From positions 1-43,798 of the forward strand of contig JAWUVP010000032.1 of NCBI GenBank assembly GCA_034112285.1: a stretch of DNA of 43,798 bases, in the 5' to 3' direction. Below the pieces are notes generated by a model. It was given only the letters and a program-made list of their open reading frames with translations. It ran no database searches and had not been told where the DNA came from. The translations under genes and the position numbers were made by a program. Shown here one piece after another: positions 7,997 to 15,967 of the stretch. This DNA comes from JAWUVP01 sp034112285. Its GTDB lineage: Bacteria > Pseudomonadota > Gammaproteobacteria > JABDGN01. Position 1 is the first letter of the stretch, and the number at the start of each line of letters is the position of its first letter.

Positions 7997-9442
7997 CTAA
8001 ACAGGTATGTGGAACGTACCTGCATTAAGCCATAGATGCACAGCAATTGAGGCGGCGTACCCTAAAAAGATAGCCCACGTCCACTTTAAGTGTGAAAAAA
8101 ACGTGTAGTTACCTTGAGACTGACCCATTAAAGCGACACCCGCAGCAGAACCAACTGATAGCAAGCTACCACCCACACCGGCTGTTAAAGTTACTAACAA
8201 CCACTGACCTTCAGACATCACAGGGTGCATGGTTAACACAGCAAACATGACCGGGATATTGTCTACAATTGCTGAGGCAAAACCCACCAATATATTTGCA
8301 GGCGTAGCATGATGAATCGCCGGCAGGCCTGTACCCAGTTGGTCGTAAAAATAATGCGACACCGTAGCCAAGTAACCTAATACCGATAAGGCTCCCACGC
8401 ACATAATAACGCCGTAAAAGAATAACAACGTATCCCATTCGACATTTGCAATCTTGCGAAAGAAGTCAAAAAAGTTTGTCTGCATAGTAGCTTCTCCAGT
8501 GGCAGCAGCGGCTATACGCTGTTTGCGACGAATAAAGAAACCAAAAAACTGCAAAAAGCTCAAACCAAATAACATGCCAACCGTAGGTGGTAAATGTAAG
8601 AAAGTATGGAATGAAACCGCAGTAACAATCGTCATTAGGAATAAGAAGATTGCTGTAACCGCGCCTTCTTTCATCCTGCAATCTTCATCAATCGCCACAG
8701 GAACTTCCTTAGGTACTGCAAAGCTCATTATGAAAGCAGGAATAATGTAGTTTACGACAGAAGGAATAAATATTTGAAAGAATTGGAAAAACGACAAAAT
8801 ATTTTTTTGCCAAACCATCAACGTCGTAATATCACCAAATGGGCTAAATGCACCACCGGCGTTTACTGCCACAACAATATTGACGCAACCAATCGCAATC
8901 ACTTTTTTATTGCCCTTGGCCACAGATAAAATAACCGCACATAAAATAAGGGCTGCTGTTAAATTATCAGCAATTGGGGATAAGAAAAAGCCAATCCAAC
9001 CGGTTATCCAAAATAAGGTTCTATAACTAAAGCCTTTTTTCAGCAACCAACCGCGTAGAGCTACAAACACATTACGCTCAATTAAGGCATTAACGTAAGT
9101 CATCGCCACCAAGAGGAATAATAATAAATTCGCATATTCTAAAATGTTATGATTTATCATACTGTGCACTTCGTTACTTTTGCCCATAGCGCCGCCGGCC
9201 ACAGCAACGATGATCCAGAGTAAGCCTGCAGCAAACATAACCGGCTTAGATTTACGTAAGTGCAAATATTCTTCGCCAATCACTAAAAGGTAAGCTACAA
9301 AGAAAATAACCAAACTGATAATGCCATAAGAACTTGACGTTAAATGTAAATTAAGTGAGCTCGAGGCTCCAGAAGCAAACACCATGCCAGGTGCAGTAAA
9401 TAATGATAAAAGTAGAGCTGGCGGTAGAAAACGCTTTAACAT
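7997..9442 (-). CDS. nhaD: NhaD-type Na+/H+ antiporter
   Basis: 481 residues from the ATG at 9442, which has a perfect AGGAGG 5 nt upstream. The frame extends to 9505 but that extension has no support. A signal-like first helix ends near MVFA, followed by about 12 membrane segments. Family hallmarks are PIADNLTAALILCA, NAGGAFSPFGDITTLMVW and, later, DNIPVMFAVL. These match the ion-transporter superfamily and specifically NhaD, which exports Na+ or Li+ in exchange for protons at the inner membrane. It is transcribed alone between fliM and flgA, with its own promoter and terminator. It separates flagellar genes usually found closer together. Confidence 0.92.
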   Translation of the reverse strand: MLKRFLPPALLLSLFTAPGMVFASGASSSLNLHLTSSSYGIISLVIFFVAYLLVIGEEYLHLRKSKPVMFAAGLLWIIVAVAGGAMGKSNEVHSMINHNILEYANLLLFLLVAMTYVNALIERNVFVALRGWLLKKGFSYRTLFWITGWIGFFLSPIADNLTAALILCAVILSVAKGNKKVIAIGCVNIVVAVNAGGAFSPFGDITTLMVWQKNILSFFQFFQIFIPSVVNYIIPAFIMSFAVPKEVPVAIDEDCRMKEGAVTAIFLFLMTIVTAVSFHTFLHLPPTVGMLFGLSFLQFFGFFIRRKQRIAAAATGEATMQTNFFDFFRKIANVEWDTLLFFYGVIMCVGALSVLGYLATVSHYFYDQLGTGLPAIHHATPANILVGFASAIVDNIPVMFAVLTMHPVMSEGQWLLVTLTAGVGGSLLSVGSAAGVALMGQSQGNYTFFSHLKWTWAIFLGYAASIAVHLWLNAGTFHIPV

Positions 9443-9471
9443 CTCATCCTCCTTGTTGCAGTTAAACGCTA

Positions 9472-9487
9472 TGTCAGCAAGCTGACA
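9472..9487. other. Perfect inverted repeat in the nhaD leader
   Basis: TGTCAGC-AA-GCTGACA, a 7+7 bp palindrome about 30 nt before the nhaD start and inside its predicted 5' leader. It could be a repressor operator or an RNA hairpin. The loop of 2 nt makes a terminator on the plus strand less likely, despite the T-run that follows. Confidence 0.5.
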
Positions 9488-9528
9488 CTTTTTTAAACAC
9501 GACAAATCTATTTACGTGCTGGAGTTAA

Positions 9529-9557
9529 ACTATATCAGTAGTTTTTTAGATTGGCAA
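9529..9557 (-). promoter_or_regulatory. Probable sigma-70 promoter of nhaD
   Basis: On the minus strand TTGCCA, 17 nt, TATAGT (4/6 and 5/6 to consensus). It leaves a leader of about 80 nt that contains the palindrome at 9472-9487. Confidence 0.55.
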
Positions 9558-9584
9558 TAAAATCATGCAGTTAATAAAGAAATT

Positions 9585-10295
9585 TTATAATTCTACTTTC
9601 ACTTTGCCTGAGCCAATAACTTTGGCGTCAATAATACGCTTTGAAGATTTATTCATCACACTTATAACTTGGTCCTTAGCGCCATTTTCCTGCGCGATGC
9701 CTTTCATTTCCACCTGCATATGCTTATTACCCACAATAATCACCACCGCCTCCCCTTTTTTAATCACTGAAGGCAGTGAAAGATTGCGATAACTAAACGC
9801 AGCACCAGCAGAAACGCGGCGTGAGGTTTCCATGCCTATAATTTTTTTATCAGCCGGAAAAAAGCCCGCATTCAAACGGCGCTTATCTTTTTCGACGATT
9901 TGCACATCGCTGGCCACTAGTCTATGCGCCTTGGGCAAGCCATGAGCAGCCACTAAAACGTTTAAGGTCAACTTGACTTGCACGGGCACATAAATTTTCC
10001 AAGGCTTGGGCGCAGAGCAGCCAATTTTTACAGTCACGGTTGTGGCGCGCCCTAGATTGCTGGGCAGCGTGGCTTGCAAAGGCTGAGTGCATTTATCCAA
10101 ACGAATACGGCTATCGAGCTTATTGGCTTGTAAGGCCAATGTTTCATGTGACTGTGCTTGCATATGCTGGCGCACAAAATTTTCAGCCGTGGCTTGAATG
10201 TTAGCCACATTTTCATATTGCGCTTGTTGCTCTGCAAAAACGCCGCCCGCAACACCCAATAACACTAAACCTACTATTAATAAACGCGCTCTCAT
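9585..10295 (-). CDS. flgA: FlgA, flagellar P-ring assembly chaperone
   Basis: 236 residues with an N-terminal signal sequence (hydrophobic to about residue 21, ending VFA). A SAF-like domain follows in the second half: RLVASDVQIVEKDKRR, then GMETSRRVSAGAAF and VIKKGEAVVIIV. FlgA acts in the periplasm to help FlgI form the P-ring. Two ATGs lie close together (10301 and 10295). The second is preferred because AAGGA abuts the first but sits about 6-7 nt before the second. It is normally near flgM/flgN; here nhaD and the fliM-rpoN block lie between. Confidence 0.9.
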   Translation of the reverse strand: MRARLLIVGLVLLGVAGGVFAEQQAQYENVANIQATAENFVRQHMQAQSHETLALQANKLDSRIRLDKCTQPLQATLPSNLGRATTVTVKIGCSAPKPWKIYVPVQVKLTLNVLVAAHGLPKAHRLVASDVQIVEKDKRRLNAGFFPADKKIIGMETSRRVSAGAAFSYRNLSLPSVIKKGEAVVIIVGNKHMQVEMKGIAQENGAKDQVISVMNKSSKRIIDAKVIGSGKVKVEL

Positions 10296-10321
10296 AATCA
10301 TTCCTTTGTAAATTTAACCTT

Positions 10322-10351
10322 ATTATACGTGAGCTCGTATTGGTTAAGCAA
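10322..10351 (-). promoter_or_regulatory. Possible sigma-70 promoter of flgA
   Basis: On the minus strand TTGCTT, 18 nt, perfect TATAAT. The -35 is weak (3/6). The expected start site is about 20 nt before the flgA ATG. Confidence 0.4.
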
Positions 10352-10433
10352 ATAACAATTAATAAAAAAACTTGCCAAAAAAACATCTTAATATACACTC
10401 AACAGCTAACTTAACTAGAAAGGAATCTTGACT

Positions 10434-10829
10434 ATGTTAAAGGAATCTAAAGAGCGCGCCGTTTCATGGGTGGTGTTTTTTTCGTCATCGGTTACCCTCG
10501 TGTGCTGCACCCTCCCTATTTTACTCGTCTCAATTGGCCTAGGCGCCAGTATGATTGCTCTGACCAGCCATTTTGAATTTCTCGTTGTTTTAGGCAATCA
10601 CAAATTTTGGGTGTTCTTTGTTTCAGGCATATTACTTATTGCTTCTAACTGGTACATAAACAAAAAACGTGCCTGCCCTGCCGACAAAGCCTTGGCTGAA
10701 AAATGTGCGAAAATGCACAAATGGAACCAACGAATTTTATGGTTTTCGATAATTATCTGGATTATCGGGTTTACGAGTGCCTATTTGGCACTTCCTATTA
10801 GAAAGTTCTTTGAATATCTAGGGAGTTGA
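10434..10829 (+). CDS. MerT-like heavy-metal transport membrane protein
   Basis: 131 residues with three predicted membrane helices (about 11-36, 50-68 and 92-115). Two Cys pairs match the MerT pattern: adjacent cysteines in helix 1 (TLVCCTLP), and a second pair in the loop between helices 2 and 3 (ACPADKALAEKC). MerT moves Hg2+ across the inner membrane by Cys-pair exchange with MerP. AGGA lies 9 nt before the ATG at 10434; the in-frame TTG at 10428 is too close to it. It is followed after 3 nt by a MerP-like gene. No merR, merA or merC is visible, so the substrate may not be mercury. I leave the symbol blank for that reason. Confidence 0.75.
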   Translation: MLKESKERAVSWVVFFSSSVTLVCCTLPILLVSIGLGASMIALTSHFEFLVVLGNHKFWVFFVSGILLIASNWYINKKRACPADKALAEKCAKMHKWNQRILWFSIIIWIIGFTSAYLALPIRKFFEYLGS

Positions 10830-10832
10830 TAT

Positions 10833-11207
10833 ATGAGAAAACACCACACACTGGCATTATTGTTATGTGTCCCACTTATTTGTGTGGCCGCAACAGCACC
10901 AGCAACTAAAACGGCAATTAAAGCTGCAACTAAAGCAACTAAACCTGCAGGGAAATATACCCAAGAAACTATTATTTCTGGCATTAAAGGTATGACATGT
11001 CAATTTTGCGTCTATGGCGTTAAAAAGAAATTAAGCAATTTACCAAACGTACAGCGCGCTCAGGTTAGCCTGAAACGCCGTAAAGGTCGGATAACTTACA
11101 AGCCAGGTAAAGAAGCTAATGTCAAAGCCGTTGAAGCCGCGATTAAAGACGCAGGATACACTGTCGGTAAAATTGAAGTCGTAACCAAATCTAAAAAGAA
11201 ACGCTAG
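10833..11207 (+). CDS. MerP-like periplasmic heavy-metal-binding (HMA) protein
   Basis: 124 residues with a signal peptide (about 1-20, ending CVAATA). An Ala/Thr/Lys-rich linker follows, then an HMA domain (about 45-115). The metal site is GMTCQFC, and the domain ends with AAIKDAGYTVG in the family pattern. The tail is Lys-rich. MerP-type proteins bind the metal ion in the periplasm and pass it to the MerT-like partner. It starts 3 nt after the upstream gene and ends 11 nt before the next, so the three genes form one operon. Compared with typical MerP it has an extended basic linker and tail. Confidence 0.8.
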   Translation: MRKHHTLALLLCVPLICVAATAPATKTAIKAATKATKPAGKYTQETIISGIKGMTCQFCVYGVKKKLSNLPNVQRAQVSLKRRKGRITYKPGKEANVKAVEAAIKDAGYTVGKIEVVTKSKKKR

Positions 11208-11218
11208 GGAGCTGAAGC

Positions 11219-12004
11219 ATGAAATTATCTAAACGTATATGTCAACTTGGCTTAATTGCTACTTTAATTCCAGCAACCTTGTTTGGTTTAGGCCTGCGCG
11301 CTTTTGTTGCCGTGCCTTTAGCCAAAGGTGACTGGATGTTACGCGAACTTTACATGAACAATGACACGGCCAAAATGGAAGTGATGATGACAGCCGTAGG
11401 TTACGGTATCACAGCCAAAGACATGATTATGGTCATGGCACCGGCCGTTGTTAAACCGGCAAAAAATCCAAGCATTAGTAATGTAACAGTACTTTACCGT
11501 CGTACTTTGTTTCAAAAAGATACAGCAGATACAACCTTACGCCTTGGTTTATTGGCCGGCGCTGACATCGCTACCAGCTCAACGGTTACCACTAGTGGTA
11601 ACAGTGCAACAACCAAGAACCTTTATGGAGCCACTGATGCAGGGCTTGTTGCCACTTACTTTAAAGGCCGCAACCAATTTGATGTTGATTACCTTTATAA
11701 AGTTGGCGAACAAAGCCGCATCAACAGCTATCAGTATGATACTTCATGGCAGTACCGTTTATCACCCGCCGAGTTTAGTGAATGGGGTCTAGGCCACATG
11801 ATCAACGCTGTGGTTGAATACAGTGGTCGCTGGAATAACGTGACAGAACTAGTGCATCAAGGCACGCTTGGTCTTCAGTATGTCTCCGGTCAACTTGTTG
11901 TTGAAGGTGGCGTAGTACAAGACTTGAACAAGCCTAAAGCAGCCGGTGGTGGTTATGGTAAGAAAGCCACTACCTATCTGTTGGGATTCCGTCTCCACTT
12001 ATAA
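11219..12004 (+). CDS. Putative outer-membrane beta-barrel protein of the metal operon
   Basis: 261 residues with a signal-like N-terminus (hydrophobic 9-30). The rest shows alternating polar/hydrophobic strands ending in aromatic or aliphatic residues (LGLQYVSGQLVVEGGVV, then YLLGFRLHL at the C-terminus), typical of an outer-membrane barrel. Several Met-rich stretches near residues 55-80 (KMEVMMTAVGY, KDMIMVMAP) could bind soft metals; that is inference. It closes the MerT-like/MerP-like operon and is followed by a strong terminator. I do not recognise the family. Cell-surface passage of the same metal is the natural guess. Confidence 0.6.
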   Translation: MKLSKRICQLGLIATLIPATLFGLGLRAFVAVPLAKGDWMLRELYMNNDTAKMEVMMTAVGYGITAKDMIMVMAPAVVKPAKNPSISNVTVLYRRTLFQKDTADTTLRLGLLAGADIATSSTVTTSGNSATTKNLYGATDAGLVATYFKGRNQFDVDYLYKVGEQSRINSYQYDTSWQYRLSPAEFSEWGLGHMINAVVEYSGRWNNVTELVHQGTLGLQYVSGQLVVEGGVVQDLNKPKAAGGGYGKKATTYLLGFRLHL

Positions 12005-12017
12005 GCTAAGTAAATAT

Positions 12018-12047
12018 AAAAAGCCGAGTTTAATACTCGGCTTTTTT
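12018..12047 (+). terminator. Rho-independent terminator of the MerT/MerP-like operon
   Basis: A perfect stem AAAAAGCCGAGT / ACTCGGCTTTTT with loop TTAAT and a run of seven T, 14 nt after the last stop codon. Confidence 0.93.
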
Positions 12048-12652
12048 ATGCCTGGAAAATAATAAGATGTAGTTTGGAATATTGTACGCAGCAACAAGAA
12101 TGTCCAGCCCACCAGATCACCATAGCGATTCACAGAAGCGCGCAAAGTAATAACAGTGACTGCCCTTCTACAATACAATAATCTCCGCCCACAACAAAAA
12201 TTCATTCTTATGAAGCCCGTGCAGTTATCCACTGCAAGAAAATAAACCATAAAGCTCGCAACCAAAGCAAATCTCGACTAATTCAAGCCATGGTGTTTAG
12301 AAAGAAATTAAGCAGAACGCACAAAAACTAAAAAACAAAAATAGCCAAGCACAGCGACATGGCAATTGTCTCCTAGACTACAATGTAATTCATGAGATTG
12401 ACCTGTGCCCTCGGGTGCGCGTCGCTACGCTCCTCGCAACGACGTATTTTTTTCAAACGAACAAATGTAGCAGCAATAAACATTCTCATACAAACTAGGT
12501 CAACGATATCTTACAACATGACGAGATTCGTAGTGCGTTTGCCCTGGCCTGTGCCACCTTTCTGGTCATAAACCACCATTGTCCAGCCTGCTCAATTTGT
12601 TTATCGTAGTCAAGATTACACTTGCAAACTAGGTTACTAAGGGGTACCATTT
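12048..12652. other. 605-bp region without a recognisable gene
   Basis: No frame here looks coding. An 88-codon frame on the minus strand (11999-12265) has no ribosome site, runs through the terminator and resembles no family. The segment holds one copy of the dispersed palindromic repeat (12420-12444). It also holds a 10-bp direct repeat CAAACTAGGT at 12491-12500 and 12625-12634; the second copy lies just before the toxin gene and could be an operator half. Confidence 0.6.
12420..12444. repeat. Single copy of dispersed palindromic repeat
   Basis: CGTCGCTACGCTCCTCGCAA followed by CGACG. It is the reverse complement, with one mismatch, of the core found at 15786-15810. Confidence 0.8.
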
Positions 12653-13027
12653 GTGCTTAAGATCTTCAAAACGCGCTACTTTACCAAGTGGCAAACTAAA
12701 AACGGGATTGCCGATGCCACCCTCGTGCAAGCCATTAGCGAGCTTAGTTCTGACCTTCATGATGGCCAGCTAGCCCGCTTTCTTTATAAGAAGCGCATTG
12801 GCAAACGTGGATTTGGCAAACGAGCGGGATATCGCTGCATTATTGCTTGTCGTTATGAAGATAGAGCCTTTTTTATTTATGGGTATGCCAAGAATAAAAA
12901 GGCGAATATTAGCCCACAAGAAAATATAGCGTTTAAAGATGCTGCGGACATACTACTGTCCAAAACAGAAACTGAGCTTGAAATGACACTTAATAACCAA
13001 GAATGCATTGAGGTACCTTATGTCTAA
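12653..13027 (+). CDS. RelE/HigB-family toxin of a type II toxin-antitoxin pair
   Basis: 124 residues starting at GTG 12653 with AAGGGG 8 nt upstream. The central pattern is typical of HigB-2/DUF1044-like mRNA interferases: LHDGQLARFLYKKRI, then GKRGFGKRAGYRCIIACRYED and FFIYGYAKN. It is small, basic and followed with an 8-nt overlap by an HTH protein, giving the toxin-first order of HigBA systems. Such toxins cleave translated mRNA on the ribosome. I leave the symbol open because RelE/HigB subfamilies cannot be separated by eye. Confidence 0.82.
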   Translation: MLKIFKTRYFTKWQTKNGIADATLVQAISELSSDLHDGQLARFLYKKRIGKRGFGKRAGYRCIIACRYEDRAFFIYGYAKNKKANISPQENIAFKDAADILLSKTETELEMTLNNQECIEVPYV

Positions 13028-13355
13028 AAAATCTACAACCGATGACTTTGTTGAACTAACACCACTCGAGGCCATGCACGACACTGTCAAAGGCCTTTAT
13101 GATATAGGCCTCACAGATGCTGAAACCATGCGCAAATTCAACGTCTTGTGCCTACCCGAAGTCAAACAATTCACCCCGCGGCAAATCAAAAAAGTGCGCT
13201 TGCGTGAAAAAGTAAGCCAAAGCGTGTTTGCCAAATACCTCAATACCAGCCTGTCGACTATTAAACACTGGGAGCAAGGCGAGAAACGCCCGCGTGGCGC
13301 GGCGATGAAATTACTGAATTTGGTGCATGACAAAGGCTTAAAAATTCTAGTATAA
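13020..13355 (+). CDS. HigA-like helix-turn-helix antitoxin
   Basis: 111 residues from the ATG at 13020 (GAGG 6 nt upstream; overlaps the toxin end by 8 nt). The C-terminal half is an XRE-type HTH: FTPRQIKKVRLREKVSQSVF, then KYLNTSLSTIKHWEQGEKRP. It should neutralise the upstream toxin and repress the pair's promoter. The N-terminal 45 residues probably contact the toxin (inference). Confidence 0.85.
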   Translation: MSKKSTTDDFVELTPLEAMHDTVKGLYDIGLTDAETMRKFNVLCLPEVKQFTPRQIKKVRLREKVSQSVFAKYLNTSLSTIKHWEQGEKRPRGAAMKLLNLVHDKGLKILV

Positions 13356-13356
13356 T
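13327..13356 (+). promoter_or_regulatory. Probable sigma-70 promoter of metG
   Basis: ATGACA, 18 nt, perfect TATAAT. It overlaps the end of the antitoxin gene and gives a leader of about 20 nt for metG. Confidence 0.55.
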
Positions 13357-13384
13357 TCCCCCCTTTAAATAAGCGGTTAAGATT

Positions 13385-15037
13385 ATGACATCACGTAACA
13401 TTCTCGTCACCAGTGCGTTAATTTATGCCAATGGCCCCTTGCACATGGGACATTTGGTGGAGTACATTCAAACCGATATTTGGGCTCGATTTCAAAAAAT
13501 GCGAGGCCATAACTGCTACTATATTTGCGGCAACGATGCCCATGGCGCCCCTATCATGCTGCGAGCAGAGCGCGAAGGTATTACCCCGGAAGCCTTAATT
13601 GAGCGCATTCATGCTGAGCATCAGCGTGATTTTGCTGAATTTCACATTGAATTTGATCACTTTGGCACCACCCACTGCGAGGCCAACCGTGAGTTAGCCG
13701 GTGAGGTATACGCCAAACTGAACGCCCGTGGCGATATCAGCCGCAAAACCATTAGCCAATTTTTTGACCCCGAGCGAAAAATGTTTTTGTCCGACCGGTT
13801 TATTAAAGGCACCTGCCCCAAGTGTAGCGCTGCAGAGCAATATGGTGACAACTGTGAAAAATGCGGCACAACTTATGCCGCCACGGATTTAATAGAACCC
13901 TACTCGGTGCTATCTGGCGCCACGCCGGTTGAGAAAGATTCAGAGCATTTCTTTTTTGACTTGCCAAATTACGAAACTTTTTTAAAAACCTGGAGCGAGT
14001 CTGGGCATTTAAAACCCGCGGTGACCAACAAGCTTAATGAATGGTTTGAAGCCGGCTTACAGAGTTGGGATATTTCGCGTGATGCGCCCTACTTCGGCTT
14101 TCAAATTCCCGGTGAAACCAATAAATATTTTTATGTCTGGCTCGATGCCCCCATTGGCTACATGGCCGGCTTTAAAGAATTTTGCGCCACCCAGCCTGAT
14201 CTAAACTTTGATGATTTTTGGCAAGCAGACAGCCAAGCCGAACTGCACCATTTTATTGGTAAAGACATCATGTATTTCCACACCTTATTTTGGCCAGCCA
14301 TGCTGCATGGCGCAGGCTACCGCACGCCAACGGCGGTACACACACATGGATTTTTAACCGTGGGCGGCACCAAGATGTCTAAATCTCGTGGCACGTTTAT
14401 TCGTGGCCGCACCTATTTGGATCATTTAAACCCAGAATATTTGCGCTACTATTACGCGGCCAAATTGGGCGACAATGCCGAAGATATTGATTTGAACTTT
14501 GAAGATTTTCGTCTGCGTATTAATTCAGACTTAGTGGGCAAGTACATTAACTTGGCCAGCCGTACTGCCGGGTTCATTTACAAAAAATTTGACGCTATGC
14601 TTAGCCCTGAACTATCCGAGTCCGAATTATGGCAACATTTTTCAGACCACGCCGAGGTAATTGCCAAAGAATATGAAAACCGTGATTACAGCAAAGCCAT
14701 GCGCGAAATTATGCGCTTGGCCGATAAAGCCAACCAATATGTAGCCGAAAAAGAACCTTGGGCGCTAGCCAAAGATGAGGCAAAACTGCCCGAAGTGCAA
14801 TTGATTTGCACCTTAAGCTTAAACTTATTTCGCTTGCTGACCATTTATTTAAAACCGGTACTACCAAAACTGGCCGCCGACGTTGAAGCGTTTTTAAACA
14901 TTGCCCCGCTCACCTGGCAAGATAGCCAGCAACCATTACTAGACCATAAAATCAATAAATTCAAACCGCTGTTACAACGCATAGAAGAAGATAAAGTTGA
15001 CGCCTTACAAGAGGCCGCCAAAAACGATGCCTCCTAG
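13385..15037 (+). CDS. metG: Methionyl-tRNA synthetase
   Basis: 550 residues, class Ia synthetase charging tRNA-Met. The HIGH-type signature is HMGH (20-23) in YANGPLHMGHL. The zinc knuckle is CPKCSAAEQYGDNCEKCG, and KMSKS is at 330-334 (GTKMSKSRGTF). A helical anticodon-binding domain follows and ends near residue 540. The C-terminal EMAP/Trbp111-like dimerisation domain of the roughly 677-residue E. coli enzyme is absent, so this is the short monomer-like form unless that domain is encoded elsewhere. The gene overlaps the next one by 11 nt. Confidence 0.97.
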   Translation: MTSRNILVTSALIYANGPLHMGHLVEYIQTDIWARFQKMRGHNCYYICGNDAHGAPIMLRAEREGITPEALIERIHAEHQRDFAEFHIEFDHFGTTHCEANRELAGEVYAKLNARGDISRKTISQFFDPERKMFLSDRFIKGTCPKCSAAEQYGDNCEKCGTTYAATDLIEPYSVLSGATPVEKDSEHFFFDLPNYETFLKTWSESGHLKPAVTNKLNEWFEAGLQSWDISRDAPYFGFQIPGETNKYFYVWLDAPIGYMAGFKEFCATQPDLNFDDFWQADSQAELHHFIGKDIMYFHTLFWPAMLHGAGYRTPTAVHTHGFLTVGGTKMSKSRGTFIRGRTYLDHLNPEYLRYYYAAKLGDNAEDIDLNFEDFRLRINSDLVGKYINLASRTAGFIYKKFDAMLSPELSESELWQHFSDHAEVIAKEYENRDYSKAMREIMRLADKANQYVAEKEPWALAKDEAKLPEVQLICTLSLNLFRLLTIYLKPVLPKLAADVEAFLNIAPLTWQDSQQPLLDHKINKFKPLLQRIEEDKVDALQEAAKNDAS

Positions 15038-15647
15038 TTTAACCAGCGATCAAATCGACGCCGTGCTGCCACAAACCCAATGTGAGGAATGTGGTTACAA
15101 AGGCTGCCGTCCTTATGCCAACGCCGTTGCCACGGGAGATGCCGAAATTGATTTGTGCGCCCCCGGTGGCGTGCCCGTGCTTGAAGCCATAGCTGAAATA
15201 ATGCAGACCTCGCCAACACCCTACTTACCCAAAGTTGAAAAAAATTACCGCCCACCTAGCGTGGCCTATATTGATGAAGACTTATGTATTGGCTGCATGA
15301 AGTGCATTTACGTTTGCCCGGTAGATGCCATTGTAGGCAGCGTAAAAACCATGCACACCATTATTAACGACGAATGCAGCGGCTGCGAACTCTGCATCCC
15401 AGCCTGCCCAATGGATTGCATTCACTTGGTGCCCGTAGAGCGAGATGACGTGGACCAAATGGCCAAAACAGCCAAATGGCGCAAACGCTATGAAGCACGT
15501 AACCTGCGTTTGAACACGCAAGCACAACAAGAGCAAACCCAACATCAAGCAGCAAAACTAGGCGACGGCGAACAAGCTCGCGCTGCAAAACGCGCAGCGA
15601 TCAAAGCCGCAGTAGAGCGTGCTAAGAACCGGTTATCGTCACTGTGA
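15027..15647 (+). CDS. rnfB: RnfB/RsxB-type ferredoxin-like iron-sulfur protein, without membrane anchor
   Basis: 206 residues. The N-terminal Fe-S (DUF-type four-Cys) domain has CEECGYKGCRPYA and a later Cys in IDLCAPGG. Two 4Fe-4S ferredoxin motifs follow: CIGCMKCIYVCP and CSGCELCIPACP. The C-terminal tail is long, Gln/Ala/Lys-rich and helical. In RsxB/RnfB of E. coli an N-terminal membrane helix precedes the first domain; here the protein begins directly at DAVLPQTQC, so it should be soluble. No rnfA, C, D, G or E is nearby. The ATG at 15027 overlaps metG and was chosen over the TTG at 14997 on family alignment. Confidence 0.85.
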   Translation: MPPSLTSDQIDAVLPQTQCEECGYKGCRPYANAVATGDAEIDLCAPGGVPVLEAIAEIMQTSPTPYLPKVEKNYRPPSVAYIDEDLCIGCMKCIYVCPVDAIVGSVKTMHTIINDECSGCELCIPACPMDCIHLVPVERDDVDQMAKTAKWRKRYEARNLRLNTQAQQEQTQHQAAKLGDGEQARAAKRAAIKAAVERAKNRLSSL

Positions 15648-15691
15648 GGGCAGATTAAAGAATCGTAAAGACGGGCAATATCGAAAAACCC

Positions 15692-15785
15692 CGTCGTTGC
15701 GAGGAGCACGCTTTAAAGAATGACGAAGACGAAACGCCCGTCCTTGCGAGGAGCACGCTTTAAAGCGTGACGAAGACGAAACGCC
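15692..15785 (+). repeat. Tandem 47-bp direct repeat (two units, third begun)
   Basis: Units start at 15692 and 15739, each opening CGTC(G/C)TTGCGAGGAGCACG and closing GACGAAGACGAAACGCC. The exact period is 47 bp and the two differ at only a few bases. A third unit starts at 15786 but changes into the inverted repeat. Confidence 0.9.
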
Positions 15786-15879
15786 CGTCGTTGCGAGGAG
15801 CGAAGCGACGTGGCAATCTCGTGTGTTGCGCTCCGAGTCATTGAGATTGCCACGTCGCTTCGCTCCTCGCAATGACGGG
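15784..15879. repeat. Long inverted repeat built from the same dispersed element
   Basis: Arms of 37 bp (15784-15820 and 15843-15879) match with one mismatch. They include the core TTGCGAGGAGCGAAGCGACG followed by TGGCAATCTC. The 22-bp spacer is unrelated. The core resembles palindromic repeats that are scattered in many bacterial genomes; no coding capacity is seen. Confidence 0.9.
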
Positions 15880-15967
15880 GGCGTCCTGGTCGCAAGACTA
15901 TATTCGAAACCCGCAATGACGGCATCTATAGCCCTAGCACAAAAACATATTTGGAAGCATTAACACT

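Noticed and set aside
9565..9792. Plus-strand frame over the end of flgA
   Set aside because: Antisense shadow of flgA with no ribosome site.
11999..12265. Minus-strand 88-codon frame
   Set aside because: Crosses the terminator of the metal operon, has no start signal and no recognisable sequence.
12491..12634. CAAACTAGGT direct repeat as a toxin-antitoxin operator
   Set aside because: Copies are 134 bp apart and not palindromic; kept only as a note in the intergenic entry.
15692..15879. CRISPR array
   Set aside because: Only two to three 47-bp units without unique spacers, and inverted copies are present; no cas genes nearby.
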